Of a stretch of 64,000 nt of DNA, positions 51,415-59,725 are shown in pieces. A model generated the notes under the pieces. The model was not told the origin of the DNA and ran no database searches. It saw nothing but the letters and a program-made list of their open reading frames with translations. The translations under genes were made by a program, and so were the position numbers. The DNA comes from Pantoea trifolii (GTDB lineage: Bacteria > Pseudomonadota > Gammaproteobacteria > Enterobacterales > Enterobacteriaceae), in NCBI RefSeq assembly GCF_024506435.1, contig NZ_JANIET010000002.1, positions 434,001 through 498,000 of the forward strand, read 5' to 3'. How positions within the stretch are numbered: the stretch's first letter is position 1; each line of letters starts with the position of its first letter.

Positions 51415-51436
51415 ACCTGCCTCCGTAAGCAGCAAA

Positions 51437-52432
51437 TCAAGCCGTGACTAAACGGTGAGTGGCCAGCAGTTCAAGTGATTTCACGCGCGCCTGCTCTTCA
51501 GCCACCGGCGTATCAATCACAAACTCTTCAATGCCGAAATGCTGATGCAGCGCATCCAACTTGGCATGCACCTGCGCGGCGGTGCCTTTCAGCAGCGACG
51601 GCGTGCGCGGTTCAATCACGTAATCGCTGTAACCGCCCTGACGCACGTAGCGTTCGGCCTGCTCGACGCTGCCGACATTCACGCTTGGGCCATCTTTCAC
51701 GCTGACGTGATACACGCGCAGGTTATCCACCAGCAGATCGGCTTCTGCCGGAGAATCTGCCACCACCACTTGTACCGCCACCAGCGCGCGCTGGCCGTTG
51801 CTGTGCTGGCGATAGCTGTTAAGGACTTTTTCCATTAATTGCGGATCGCCGTTGTGATGCGCAGCGAACACCAGCTGCCAGCCGAGTTCCGCCGCCAGTT
51901 TGGCGCTCTCTTCGCTGGCACCCAGCAGGAAACGATTGGCCGGACGCGGCGGCTGCGGCGTGGCGCGCAGAATTTCTTCGTCGCCCACCGGCGGCACGTG
52001 CAGCCAGCTATCGAGCAGCGTCAACTGTTCGGCGAAGCTGCCTTTCTCCTGCAGATGTACGCCCAGCTGCAGCGCACGCGTCGAGAGCGGCAAGCCGCCT
52101 GGCGCTTTGCCGACGCCGACGTCAATGCGTCCCGGCGCTAATGACGCCAGCAGGTTGAAGTTTTCCGCCACTTTGTACGGGCTGTAATGTTGCAGCATCA
52201 CACCGCCGGAGCCGACGCGAATGTGTTGTGTCTGGCCGATGATCCAGGCGATCAGCAGTTCCGGCGACGGGCTCGCCAGACGATCGCTGTTGTGGTGTTC
52301 CGCCAACCAGAAGCGGTGATAACCCCAGCTTTCCGCCTGCTGCGCCAGCTGTAAAGTACGGTGTAGCGCGTGGCTGGCTGTCTCTCCATCAGCAATCGGC
52401 GATTTATCCAGCAAACTCAGTCGGTATGACAT
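51437..52432 (-). CDS. LLM-class flavin monooxygenase, MsnO8/YtmO type
   Basis: A 331-residue single-subunit luciferase-like enzyme: WLAEHHNSDRLASPSPELLI near residues 44-63, VGSGGVMLQHYSPYKVAENF near 73-92, PGRIDVGVGKAPGG near 100-113, and a C-terminal half with FLLGASEESAKLAAELGW near 163-180. It is the second flavin monooxygenase in this operon and the first gene after the divergent promoter. In Bacillus the operon also has two such enzymes (YtmO and YtnJ). The true start at 52432 (AAGG upstream) is used. Three Met, no Cys. Confidence 0.86.
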   Translation of the reverse strand: MSYRLSLLDKSPIADGETASHALHRTLQLAQQAESWGYHRFWLAEHHNSDRLASPSPELLIAWIIGQTQHIRVGSGGVMLQHYSPYKVAENFNLLASLAPGRIDVGVGKAPGGLPLSTRALQLGVHLQEKGSFAEQLTLLDSWLHVPPVGDEEILRATPQPPRPANRFLLGASEESAKLAAELGWQLVFAAHHNGDPQLMEKVLNSYRQHSNGQRALVAVQVVVADSPAEADLLVDNLRVYHVSVKDGPSVNVGSVEQAERYVRQGGYSDYVIEPRTPSLLKGTAAQVHAKLDALHQHFGIEEFVIDTPVAEEQARVKSLELLATHRLVTA

Positions 52433-52802
52433 GCGCCTTATCCTTATCGTCATGAATATGGCGAGTAGTGTGTGGCGCAGAAGGCGGGTTCGTAAAACAT
52501 GATATTGTCGTATCTATATTTACTTTATGCATATCAGGGAGATAGATTGGTCCGTTTGGTGTAAACTCCTTTGAAAACACACAATTATCCCCGCTGAATA
52601 GGGATTGTTGTGGTGATGTTTTGAAAATGTGATATTCAATATAAAATTATTAAAACATCGTTTCAAAATGTGACGCAATTCATCCAATCGCCATTCCCTT
52701 ATTTTTCCAGCCACTATTTTCTCTATGCTGGCACCACGCGGCACCTCTCGACAAAATCAATGCGCCGCACCTTCCTGCCTCCCCCTTAGCTGGAGAAAAA
52801 GC
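52433..52802. other. Divergent promoter region of the sulfur operon and TRAP genes
   Basis: About 370 bases, very AT-rich in the middle, without a convincing gene. It must drive the minus-strand operon to the left and the TRAP operon to the right. Two copies of AAAATGTGA (52624-52632 and 52665-52673, 41 bases apart) are candidate activator sites. A dyad-like pair (ACAATTATCCC / GGGATTGTTGT) lies near 52581-52611. Sulfur-type regulators (CysB/Cbl) are possible, but no consensus is clear. The small minus-strand frame 52520-52744 is not accepted. Confidence 0.5.
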
Positions 52803-53780
52803 ATGACGTTTAAAAAATTACTTCTGGTCGTTTCGTTATCCTCTGCGGCAGCGTTTTGCCCTGCTGTGGCGTCCGCTAAAGTCATCAAAGTAGCCGAAGT
52901 ACAACCAGCGGGTTATCCCACCGTGGTGGCACTTGAACACATGGGCGAGAAACTGAAAAAAGCCACTGACGGGCGGTTAGAGATGAAGGTTTACGCCGGT
53001 GGCGTATTGGGTGATGAAGACCAAACCCTGCAGCAGGTACAACTGGGCGCGATTGATATGATTCGCGTGTCGCTGGCACCAGTCACCAGCATCGCGCCAG
53101 AAACCAGCGTATTAACCTTGCCGTATGTTTTTCGCGATGAGGACCATATGCACAAGGTGCTGGATGGTGATATCGGAAAAAATATCGTCGAGAAATTCGA
53201 TAACGATCCCAACGCCCGCATGATTTTCCTCGGCTGGACCGATGCCGGCGTGCGCAACATGATCACCAAAAAGCCGATCGCCAAACCCGAAGATCTCAAG
53301 GGCATGAAAATCCGCGTGCAAAACAGTGCGATCTCGCTGGCGACCTTGAAAGCGATGGGGGCGAATCCGGTCGCGATGGGCGTGAGCGAAGTGTTTAGCG
53401 CCATGCAAACCGGCGTGGTGGATGGCACTGAAAACAACCCGCCAACTTTTGTCGCCCACAACTATATGCCCGTTGCCAAGTACTACACGCTGAGCGGGCA
53501 CTTTATTCAGCCTGAAATGATTCTCTACTCCAAACCGTTGTGGAATCGTCTCTCAGCGGATGACCAGGCGTTGCTGAAGAAATTAGGCAAAGAGGCGCAG
53601 GAGGAAGAACGCCAGCTTTGGGCAGCCTATACCCAGCAATCCATCGAGAAGATGAAAGCCGGTGGCGTGACCTTCCAGCAAACCGATCGTGAAACCTTCA
53701 TGAAAGCCACGCAGCCGGTGCGCGATCAGTTTGGCGGCAACTATCAGGATTTGATGAAACAAATTGCTGATGTGAAGTAA
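52803..53780 (+). CDS. TRAP transporter substrate-binding protein DctP
   Basis: A 325-residue periplasmic DctP-type protein with signal peptide ending VASAK near residue 23. Conserved blocks include YPTVVALEHMGEKL near 35-48, VYAGGVLGDEDQTLQQVQLGAID near 63-85 and the C4-dicarboxylate-type Arg in GMKIRVQNS near 168-176. ATG 52803 has GGAG 9-12 bases upstream; the longer frame is not used. It is rich in Met, in contrast to the sulfur-free binding proteins on either side. That suggests it is not part of the sulfur-starvation regulon. The ligand is likely a carboxylate or sugar acid. Confidence 0.88.
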   Translation: MTFKKLLLVVSLSSAAAFCPAVASAKVIKVAEVQPAGYPTVVALEHMGEKLKKATDGRLEMKVYAGGVLGDEDQTLQQVQLGAIDMIRVSLAPVTSIAPETSVLTLPYVFRDEDHMHKVLDGDIGKNIVEKFDNDPNARMIFLGWTDAGVRNMITKKPIAKPEDLKGMKIRVQNSAISLATLKAMGANPVAMGVSEVFSAMQTGVVDGTENNPPTFVAHNYMPVAKYYTLSGHFIQPEMILYSKPLWNRLSADDQALLKKLGKEAQEEERQLWAAYTQQSIEKMKAGGVTFQQTDRETFMKATQPVRDQFGGNYQDLMKQIADVK

Positions 53781-53828
53781 TCCTCCCCACGCCACGTGCC
53801 TGCGTGGCGTTTTAATCAGGTAAACATT

Positions 53829-54335
53829 ATGACTGCATATTCTCGTCTGATGGATGGGCTTTATTTGCTGTGCATGGCGATTGCCGCCGTTGCCTTGTTA
53901 ATCATGGTGACGGTGATTCCCATCGGGATTTTCTCACGCTATGTGCTGAACGACGCGTTATCCTGGCCCGAACCGGTCGCCATCATTTGCATGATCATCT
54001 TTACCTTTATTGGTGCGCCAGTCGGGTTCCGCGCCGGCACGCATATTTGCGTGTCGATGATGACCGACCGGCTCTCGCCCGCCAATCAGCGCTGGCTGCT
54101 GAAGTTGTCTGATGCGCTGATGATCATCACCTGTCTGGTGATTTTCCGCGCCAGTTACAACCTGTGCGAAGCGATGTGGGTGCAAACGCTGGCCTCATTG
54201 CCGGTGGTGACCTACGGCGAAATGTATTTGCCGATTCCGGTTGGCGCGATCTTTACGCTGTTGTTTGTGATTGAGCGATTGGTTAATGGCGATCAAAGCC
54301 AACGCGCCATCGTGACTCTTGGCGGCACCCACTAA
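53829..54335 (+). CDS. TRAP transporter small permease DctQ
   Basis: A 168-residue membrane protein with four hydrophobic segments and the conserved LSWPEPVAIICMIIFTFIGA block near residues 42-61. ATG 53829 is preferred; the frame is open from 53796. It lies 48 bases after the binding-protein stop and 12 bases before the large permease. Confidence 0.88.
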   Translation: MTAYSRLMDGLYLLCMAIAAVALLIMVTVIPIGIFSRYVLNDALSWPEPVAIICMIIFTFIGAPVGFRAGTHICVSMMTDRLSPANQRWLLKLSDALMIITCLVIFRASYNLCEAMWVQTLASLPVVTYGEMYLPIPVGAIFTLLFVIERLVNGDQSQRAIVTLGGTH

Positions 54336-54347
54336 GCGGAGAAGAAA

Positions 54348-55634
54348 ATGGACGCACTGATTTTGATAGGCAGTTTGGTGGTGTTGCTGCTGGTGGGTTT
54401 TCCCGTGGCATTCGCCGTTGGATTAAGCGCGTTTATTGGCGCATGGTGGATCGACTTACCGCTGGAAGCGGTGGTAATTCAGATTACCAACGGCATCAAT
54501 AAGTTTTCGCTGCTGACCATTCCCTTCTTTATTTTGGCTGGCGCGATTATGGCGGAAGGCGGCATTGCGCGACGGTTGGTTAACTTCGCCTATATTTTCG
54601 TTGGCTTTATTCGCGGTGGTTTGTCGCTGGTGAATATCGTCGCCTCAACCTTCTTTGGCGCGATTTCGGGATCTTCGGTAGCGGATACCGCCTCGATTGG
54701 GTCGGTGATGATTCCGCAGATGGAGGAGAAAGGTTATCCACGTGATTTCGCTGCGGCGGTGACCGCCAGCGGCTCGGTTCAGGCAGTTTTAACCCCGCCC
54801 AGCCATAACTCGGTGATTTATTCGCTCGCCACCGGCGGCGTTGTCACCATCTCTTCGCTGTTTGTCGCCGGGATTATTCCTGGCCTGCTGCTGGGTTTCT
54901 GTTTGATGGTCATGTGCCTTGGCTTTGCACGTAAACGCGGATATCCAAAAGGCGAACGCATCCCTTATAAGCAGGCGGTGAAAATCTTCTTCGATGCGTT
55001 TTGGGGACTGTTCACCATCTTCATCATTCTCGGCGGGATTCTTTCGGGCGTTTTCACTGCCTCAGAATCGGCGGCCATCGCCTGCATCTGGGCGTTCTTT
55101 GTCACCATGTTTATTTACCGTGATTTCAAATGGACGCAATTGCATATTCTGGTATTCCGCACCATCAAAACGGTAACCATTGTGATGGTGTTGATCGCCT
55201 TCGCTGCCGGTTTCGGTGCGGTGATGACCTTTATGCAATTACCGACCATCATTACCGAAGCCTTTACCCAATTCTCCAGCAACAAGTATGTGATTTTGAT
55301 GTGTATCAACCTGCTGTTGCTGGTGGTGGGAACGTTAATGGATATGGCGCCGCTGATCCTGATTCTGACCCCGGTACTGTTACCGGTAGCCACCGCGCTG
55401 GGCGTCGATCCGGTGCATTTCGGCATGATCATGCTAACCAACCTCGGCATCGGTTTAATTACGCCACCGGTTGGCACGGTATTATTTGTCGCCAGCGCAG
55501 TGAGCAAGCAGAAGATTGAGCAAGTGGTCAGCGCCATGATGCCGTTCTATGGCATGTTGTTTATTGTGCTGATGCTGATTACCTATATTCCGGCGATATC
55601 GCTTTGGCTACCGCGTTTAATGGGCGTGATGTAA
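54348..55634 (+). CDS. TRAP transporter large permease DctM
   Basis: A 428-residue permease with about twelve hydrophobic segments and the DctM motifs IPFFILAGAIMAEGG near residues 58-72, ISGSSVADTASIGSVMIP near 105-122 and ITPPVGTVLFVASAVS near 368-383. With the small permease and binding protein it makes a sodium-driven secondary importer. Its stop is followed by the hairpin-rich element at 55.7 kb; no clear terminator of its own is seen. Confidence 0.9.
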   Translation: MDALILIGSLVVLLLVGFPVAFAVGLSAFIGAWWIDLPLEAVVIQITNGINKFSLLTIPFFILAGAIMAEGGIARRLVNFAYIFVGFIRGGLSLVNIVASTFFGAISGSSVADTASIGSVMIPQMEEKGYPRDFAAAVTASGSVQAVLTPPSHNSVIYSLATGGVVTISSLFVAGIIPGLLLGFCLMVMCLGFARKRGYPKGERIPYKQAVKIFFDAFWGLFTIFIILGGILSGVFTASESAAIACIWAFFVTMFIYRDFKWTQLHILVFRTIKTVTIVMVLIAFAAGFGAVMTFMQLPTIITEAFTQFSSNKYVILMCINLLLLVVGTLMDMAPLILILTPVLLPVATALGVDPVHFGMIMLTNLGIGLITPPVGTVLFVASAVSKQKIEQVVSAMMPFYGMLFIVLMLITYIPAISLWLPRLMGVM

Positions 55635-55698
55635 CAACCGGTCAAATCAGTGCTTTAATTCTGCTGCGGGCTCTGACACATCTACTGCGTCACGGGCC

Positions 55699-55726
55699 GT
55701 CCTCGCGCCGCTAGCGCGGTACCTTC
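55699..55726 (+). repeat. Left arm of 28-bp inverted repeat
   Basis: Begins GTCCTCGCGCCGCTAGCG and ends ACCTTC. It matches the reverse complement of 56067-56094 at all 28 positions. Confidence 0.9.
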
Positions 55727-56066
55727 GGCTCTCACATTGTGCCGACGGACCATTCGGGGATCGGCCATCCTGGCCGGCCCCGAATTGCCTCACGCATCCA
55801 TGCGTGAGGCTCCTGGCCCAACGTAAAAGCCTCAGCGCTGCGGATAGCCCTTTTGCCGCAGCAGACGCGCCAGCGCCTCTGGCAAATGTGCCCTTTTCAA
55901 CAACACGCACTGAAGGTTTGGAGCAGGCCGGGGCCGCTTTTGGGCCGGCAATCCACAGCGCTGAACGAAGCGAGGAAGCCAGGAGAGCCCGCAGGACGCG
56001 GGCGAAAGGCTGAGCCGGGACAAGGACGTCCCGTCTCCGCCGCTCCGTCAGGCAGACAAGCGAAGT

Positions 56067-56094
56067 GAAGGTACCGCGCTAGCGGCGCGAGGAC
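56067..56094 (-). repeat. Right arm of 28-bp inverted repeat
   Basis: Begins GAAGGTACCGCG and ends GCGCGAGGAC, the exact reverse complement of the left arm at 55699-55726. Confidence 0.9.
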
Positions 56095-56300
56095 CGCAGG
56101 ACCAAAAGTGGCACCGGTCAGCGCCATCGCCGCTGGCTTAGCTAATAAGCATTACGCCATTTATGGCAACCCATCGTATGACCAGCACGCCTATTTATTT
56201 TTTTTAGCAAAGCTTAGTGCAATTCCTTGGTTCAACTCCCGTGTGCGGCATTCAATGATGAAAACCGCCCGTCGGGCTATTGATAAAAAAGGGAAACACC

Positions 56301-57923
56301 ATGACTAAGCATTTTCACTTGCAGGCGTTGAGTTTGGCCCTGCTCTCAGGGATTTTTAGCGCCCACGCGGCAGACACGCCGGTTAAAGGCGGCACGCTGG
56401 TTTATCTCGAACAACAGGCGCATACCAACCTTTATCCCCCCGCCGGTGGCTTTTATCCCAATGGCGGAATTCTGAATCAAATCACCGATAAACTGACGTG
56501 GCAGAATCCAAAAACATTACAAGTTGAACCCTGGATTGCCGAAAGCTGGAGCAGCAACGCGGATAAAACCGAATATACCTTTAAAATTCGTCCCGGCGTC
56601 ACCTTCTCCGATGGCACGCCCTTAGATGCCAATGCGGTAGCCAAAAACTTTGATACTTACGGTCTGGGAAATAAAGCCCAGCGCCTGCCGGTTTCCGAAG
56701 TGATCAACAATTACGACCGCAGTGAAGTTATTGATCCTCAGACGGTGAAATTCTATTTCAAAAAACCGTCTCCCGGTTTTTTACAGGGCACCGCAACGAT
56801 TGGCTCGGGCCTGGTTTCTCTCAGCACGCTGCAACGTAGCTTCGATCAACTCGGCGATGCGCGTCATATTATCGGTTCCGGTCCATTTGTGGTCAGCGAT
56901 GAAAAACTCGGGCGCGAAGTCGATTTAACCGCGCGCAAAGATTACCAATGGGGCCCGAAAAATCTCGCCCAGCAAGGTCCAGCCAATCTCGACGGCATTA
57001 AATTCATCGTCACGCCGGAAGACAGCGTGCGCATCGGCGCGCTGCTGGCGGGTCAGGCCGACTTTATTCGTCAGGTGCAAGCCTATGACGAAAAGCAGGC
57101 GCAGCAACAGAACTTCCCGATTTACGCTGCACCCACGCGTGGCGTCAACGACAGCATCAGCTTCCGCCCGGATAACCCGCTGGTCAGTGATGTGAAAGTA
57201 CGTCAGGCGCTGCTGCACGCCACCAACGCGCAGCAAGTGGTGCAAACCCTGTTCTCACCAAACTATCCGCAGGCTACCTCGGTGATCGCCACTTCGGCGG
57301 CCGGTTACGTCAATCTGGCCGACAAGCTGAAATTCGATCCGGCGTTGTCGAAAAAACTGCTGGATGAAGCGGGCTGGAAACCGGGCAGCGACGGCATCCG
57401 CGAGAAGGATGGCAAGAAACTGGCGCTGACCATTTATGAATCGCTGCCGCAGCCGCAAAACAAAGAGGTGCTGCAGCTGGTGGCACAACAGTGGCGTCAG
57501 GTTGGCGTTGCGCTGGCGGTGAAAGCCGGTGATGCCGGCAGCCGCGTGCTGGATAACCTCGATCCGCTAAAAACCCCGCTAGTGGTATCCGAAGTGGGCC
57601 GCGCCGATCCTGACGTGGTGAAGAGCCAGTTCTATCCAACCAACCGCGATGCGCTGCTGCAGAAAGGCGGCTCCAGCGACAAGGTGCAGAACTTCCGCGA
57701 CGACAAACTCAACACGCTGTTACTGGCTATCTCCTCGGAAGTCGATCCGGCGAAGCGTCTGGCAGTGACCGGCGATGCGCAGCGCTATCTGCTCGATCAG
57801 GCCTATGTGATTCCGATCTTTGAAGAACCGCAGGTGTTTGCCGGTGCGCCTTGGCTGAAAGGCGTGAATTTTGAAGCTGTGGGTCGTCCGTCGTTCTACG
57901 GCGCGTGGCTGGAAAAACACTAA
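56301..57923 (+). CDS. ABC importer binding protein, family 5 (KPN_01854-like), sulfur-free
   Basis: A 540-residue peptide/nickel-type (SBP family 5) binding protein. The signal peptide ends ...FSAHA near residue 23, then VKGGTLVYLEQQAHTNLYPPA. Other blocks are LTWQNPKTLQVEPWIAESW near 67-85, TFKIRPGVTFSDGTPLDAN near 93-111 and VRQALLHATNAQQVV near 298-312. I see no Met or Cys after the signal peptide. It matches from memory the KPN_01854 type that heads the same gene set in Klebsiella. The true start at 56301 gives the normal length. Confidence 0.87.
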   Translation: MTKHFHLQALSLALLSGIFSAHAADTPVKGGTLVYLEQQAHTNLYPPAGGFYPNGGILNQITDKLTWQNPKTLQVEPWIAESWSSNADKTEYTFKIRPGVTFSDGTPLDANAVAKNFDTYGLGNKAQRLPVSEVINNYDRSEVIDPQTVKFYFKKPSPGFLQGTATIGSGLVSLSTLQRSFDQLGDARHIIGSGPFVVSDEKLGREVDLTARKDYQWGPKNLAQQGPANLDGIKFIVTPEDSVRIGALLAGQADFIRQVQAYDEKQAQQQNFPIYAAPTRGVNDSISFRPDNPLVSDVKVRQALLHATNAQQVVQTLFSPNYPQATSVIATSAAGYVNLADKLKFDPALSKKLLDEAGWKPGSDGIREKDGKKLALTIYESLPQPQNKEVLQLVAQQWRQVGVALAVKAGDAGSRVLDNLDPLKTPLVVSEVGRADPDVVKSQFYPTNRDALLQKGGSSDKVQNFRDDKLNTLLLAISSEVDPAKRLAVTGDAQRYLLDQAYVIPIFEEPQVFAGAPWLKGVNFEAVGRPSFYGAWLEKH

Positions 57924-57932
57924 GGCAGGTTA

Positions 57933-58880
57933 ATGATGCAACGTTCACTGCTGCGAAGAGTGGGTCAAAGCGTTTTGGTGCTGTGGGCCGCGTTTACCCT
58001 GTCGTTCTTTCTGCTGCAGGTGCTGCCCGGCGATGCGGTGCTGATCAAGTTTCAGAATCCGGATCTGGGCCTCAGCCCGGATCAGATCGCCGAAATGCGA
58101 CTGGCTTACGGCGCGGATAATCCGCTCTGGCAGCAGTATGTGCACACGCTGCTGGCGATGCTGCGCGGCGATTTTGGTTACTCGGTGCAGGCGGGCGTGC
58201 CGGTCAGCGAACAGCTGATTAGCAACCTGCCCGCCACGCTGCAACTGGCGCTGCTCGGCTTTGCGCTGGCAACGATTATCGCGTTCGCGCTGGCGGCGTT
58301 ATCGCGTTTGCCAGCGCTGCGAGTCCTGCGTTCCGTGCTGCAATCGGTACCGGCGCTGTTTATCTCGCTGCCAACCTTCTGGCTCGGCATCGCGCTAATT
58401 CAGCTGTTCTCCTTCCAGCTGCGCTGGATCCCGGTGATCAATCCGTCGGCGCTGCAGGGTTTGATTCTGCCGGTGATTACCGTGGCGATCCCGATCTCCG
58501 CGCCGCTGGCGCAGATTCTGTTGCGCAGCATCGATCAGGTGTCAACCCAGCCGTTTGTGGCGGTGGCGCGCGCCAAAGGCGCCAGCGAAAGCCATGTGCT
58601 GTGGCATCACGTGATGCGCAATGCGCTGCTGCCGGTGCTGAACGTGGCGGGTTTGCTGCTCGGTGAACTGATCGCCGGGGCGCTGATTACCGAAACCGTG
58701 TTTGGCCTGAGCGGCGTCGGTCAGCTGACGCAGCAGGCGGTGAACAATCAGGACGTCGCAGTGTTGCAGGCGGTGGTGATGATTTCGGCGCTGGCGTTTG
58801 TGCTGATTAACCTACTGGTCGATGCGCTGATGCCACTGTTCGATCCGCGTCTGCAATCCATTGCCGGAGGCCAACGATGA
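57933..58880 (+). CDS. ABC importer permease, DppB type
   Basis: A 315-residue permease with about six hydrophobic segments. Family features are PGDAVLIKFQNPDLGLSPDQI near residues 30-50 and the coupling helix VAVARAKGASESHVLWHHVM near 210-229. It follows the binding protein by 9 bases and its stop overlaps the next start (ATGA at 58877-58880). Confidence 0.89.
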   Translation: MMQRSLLRRVGQSVLVLWAAFTLSFFLLQVLPGDAVLIKFQNPDLGLSPDQIAEMRLAYGADNPLWQQYVHTLLAMLRGDFGYSVQAGVPVSEQLISNLPATLQLALLGFALATIIAFALAALSRLPALRVLRSVLQSVPALFISLPTFWLGIALIQLFSFQLRWIPVINPSALQGLILPVITVAIPISAPLAQILLRSIDQVSTQPFVAVARAKGASESHVLWHHVMRNALLPVLNVAGLLLGELIAGALITETVFGLSGVGQLTQQAVNNQDVAVLQAVVMISALAFVLINLLVDALMPLFDPRLQSIAGGQR

Positions 58881-59725
58881 GCCTGGTCGACTACTCAACT
58901 GCAAGGCAAAAAATCAGCACCCCGCGCGTGTTCAATATCCAGCCCGGATTATGGCTGGCATGGGGCGTAATGCTGCTGGCGCTGCTGGCGGCGTTTGCGC
59001 CTGGCCTGTTTACCCATTTCAGCCCGACTGAAGGCGTGCCCGGGGCGCAGCGTCTGCCGCCGCAGGCCGCGTACTGGCTCGGCACCGATCAGCTAGGCCG
59101 CGATCTCTACACGCGCATTATCTATGGTTCGTCACAGTCGCTGTCGGCGGCGGTCGCAGCCGTGGCGATGGGGCTGATTGGCGGCACCACGCTCGGCGTG
59201 CTGGCAGGCGCGATGGGCGGGCGCACCGAGAACTGGCTGATGCGCTTAGTCGATGTGCTGCTGTCAATTCCCTCGCTGCTGCTGTCGCTCAGCATTCTGA
59301 TTTTGCTGGGTTTCGGCACCGTTCACGCCGCGCTGGCGGTGGGCATCGCCTCAATTGCCAGTTTTGCCCGCCTGGCGCGCGGCGAAGTGGTGCGCGTACG
59401 CCGCAGTGAATTCGTCGAAGCGGCTTACGGCAGTGGCGGCAGTTTCTGGCGCGTGTTGTGGCGCCACATTCTACCCAACTCGCTGACGGCGGTAATCGCC
59501 TTCGCCGCTTTGCAGTTTGGTCAGGCGATTCTGGCGCTGTCGACGCTGAGCTTTCTCGGCTACGGCACGCCGCCGCCAACGCCCGAATGGGGATTATTGA
59601 TCGCTGAAGGACGTAACTATCTGGCGACCGCGTGGTGGCTCACAACTTTCCCCGGCATTGTGGTGGTCGCCGTGGTGCTGGCCGCTAACCGCATTAGCCG
59701 TCAACTGGCCGGAGGTGACGCATGA
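58877..59725 (+). CDS. ABC importer permease, DppC type
   Basis: A 282-residue permease: YWLGTDQLGRDLYTRIIYG near residues 64-82 is the hallmark of DppC proteins, and FVEAAYGSGGSFWRVLWRHI near 178-197 is the coupling region. It overlaps the ATPase start by 4 bases and pairs with the DppB-type permease. Confidence 0.89.
   Translation: MSLVDYSTARQKISTPRVFNIQPGLWLAWGVMLLALLAAFAPGLFTHFSPTEGVPGAQRLPPQAAYWLGTDQLGRDLYTRIIYGSSQSLSAAVAAVAMGLIGGTTLGVLAGAMGGRTENWLMRLVDVLLSIPSLLLSLSILILLGFGTVHAALAVGIASIASFARLARGEVVRVRRSEFVEAAYGSGGSFWRVLWRHILPNSLTAVIAFAALQFGQAILALSTLSFLGYGTPPPTPEWGLLIAEGRNYLATAWWLTTFPGIVVVAVVLAANRISRQLAGGDA

Larger units (their letters stand above)
55635..56300. other. Hairpin-rich gene-free element, GC-rich, with 28-bp terminal inverted repeats
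   Basis: A perfect 28-bp inverted repeat (GTCCTCGCGCC... at 55699-55726; reverse complement at 56067-56094) encloses about 340 bases. Inside are stems at 55755-55784 (TCGGGG/CCCCGA around CGGCCA-TCC-TGGCCG), 55787-55810 (GCCTCACGCAT-CC-ATGCGTGAGGC, perfect), 55837-55862 (GCTGCGG/CCGCAGC), 55868-55882, 55928-55950, 55988-56003 (GCCCGC/GCGGGC) and about 56015-56032 (CGGGAC/GTCCCG). No frame looks coding. It could be a MITE-like element or a structured RNA. The flanks 56110-56300 hold only a decayed REP copy and the promoter of the next gene. Confidence 0.7.

Noticed and set aside
52520..52744. A 74-residue minus-strand frame upstream of the TRAP genes
   Set aside because: It overlaps the divergent promoter region, has an unlikely composition (runs of His, no domain) and no good ribosome-binding site.
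55647..56127. Several small frames (60-87 residues) in the hairpin-rich element
   Set aside because: They are Arg/Ala/Pro-rich products of the GC-rich inverted repeats, occur on both strands over the same bases and have no ribosome-binding sites.
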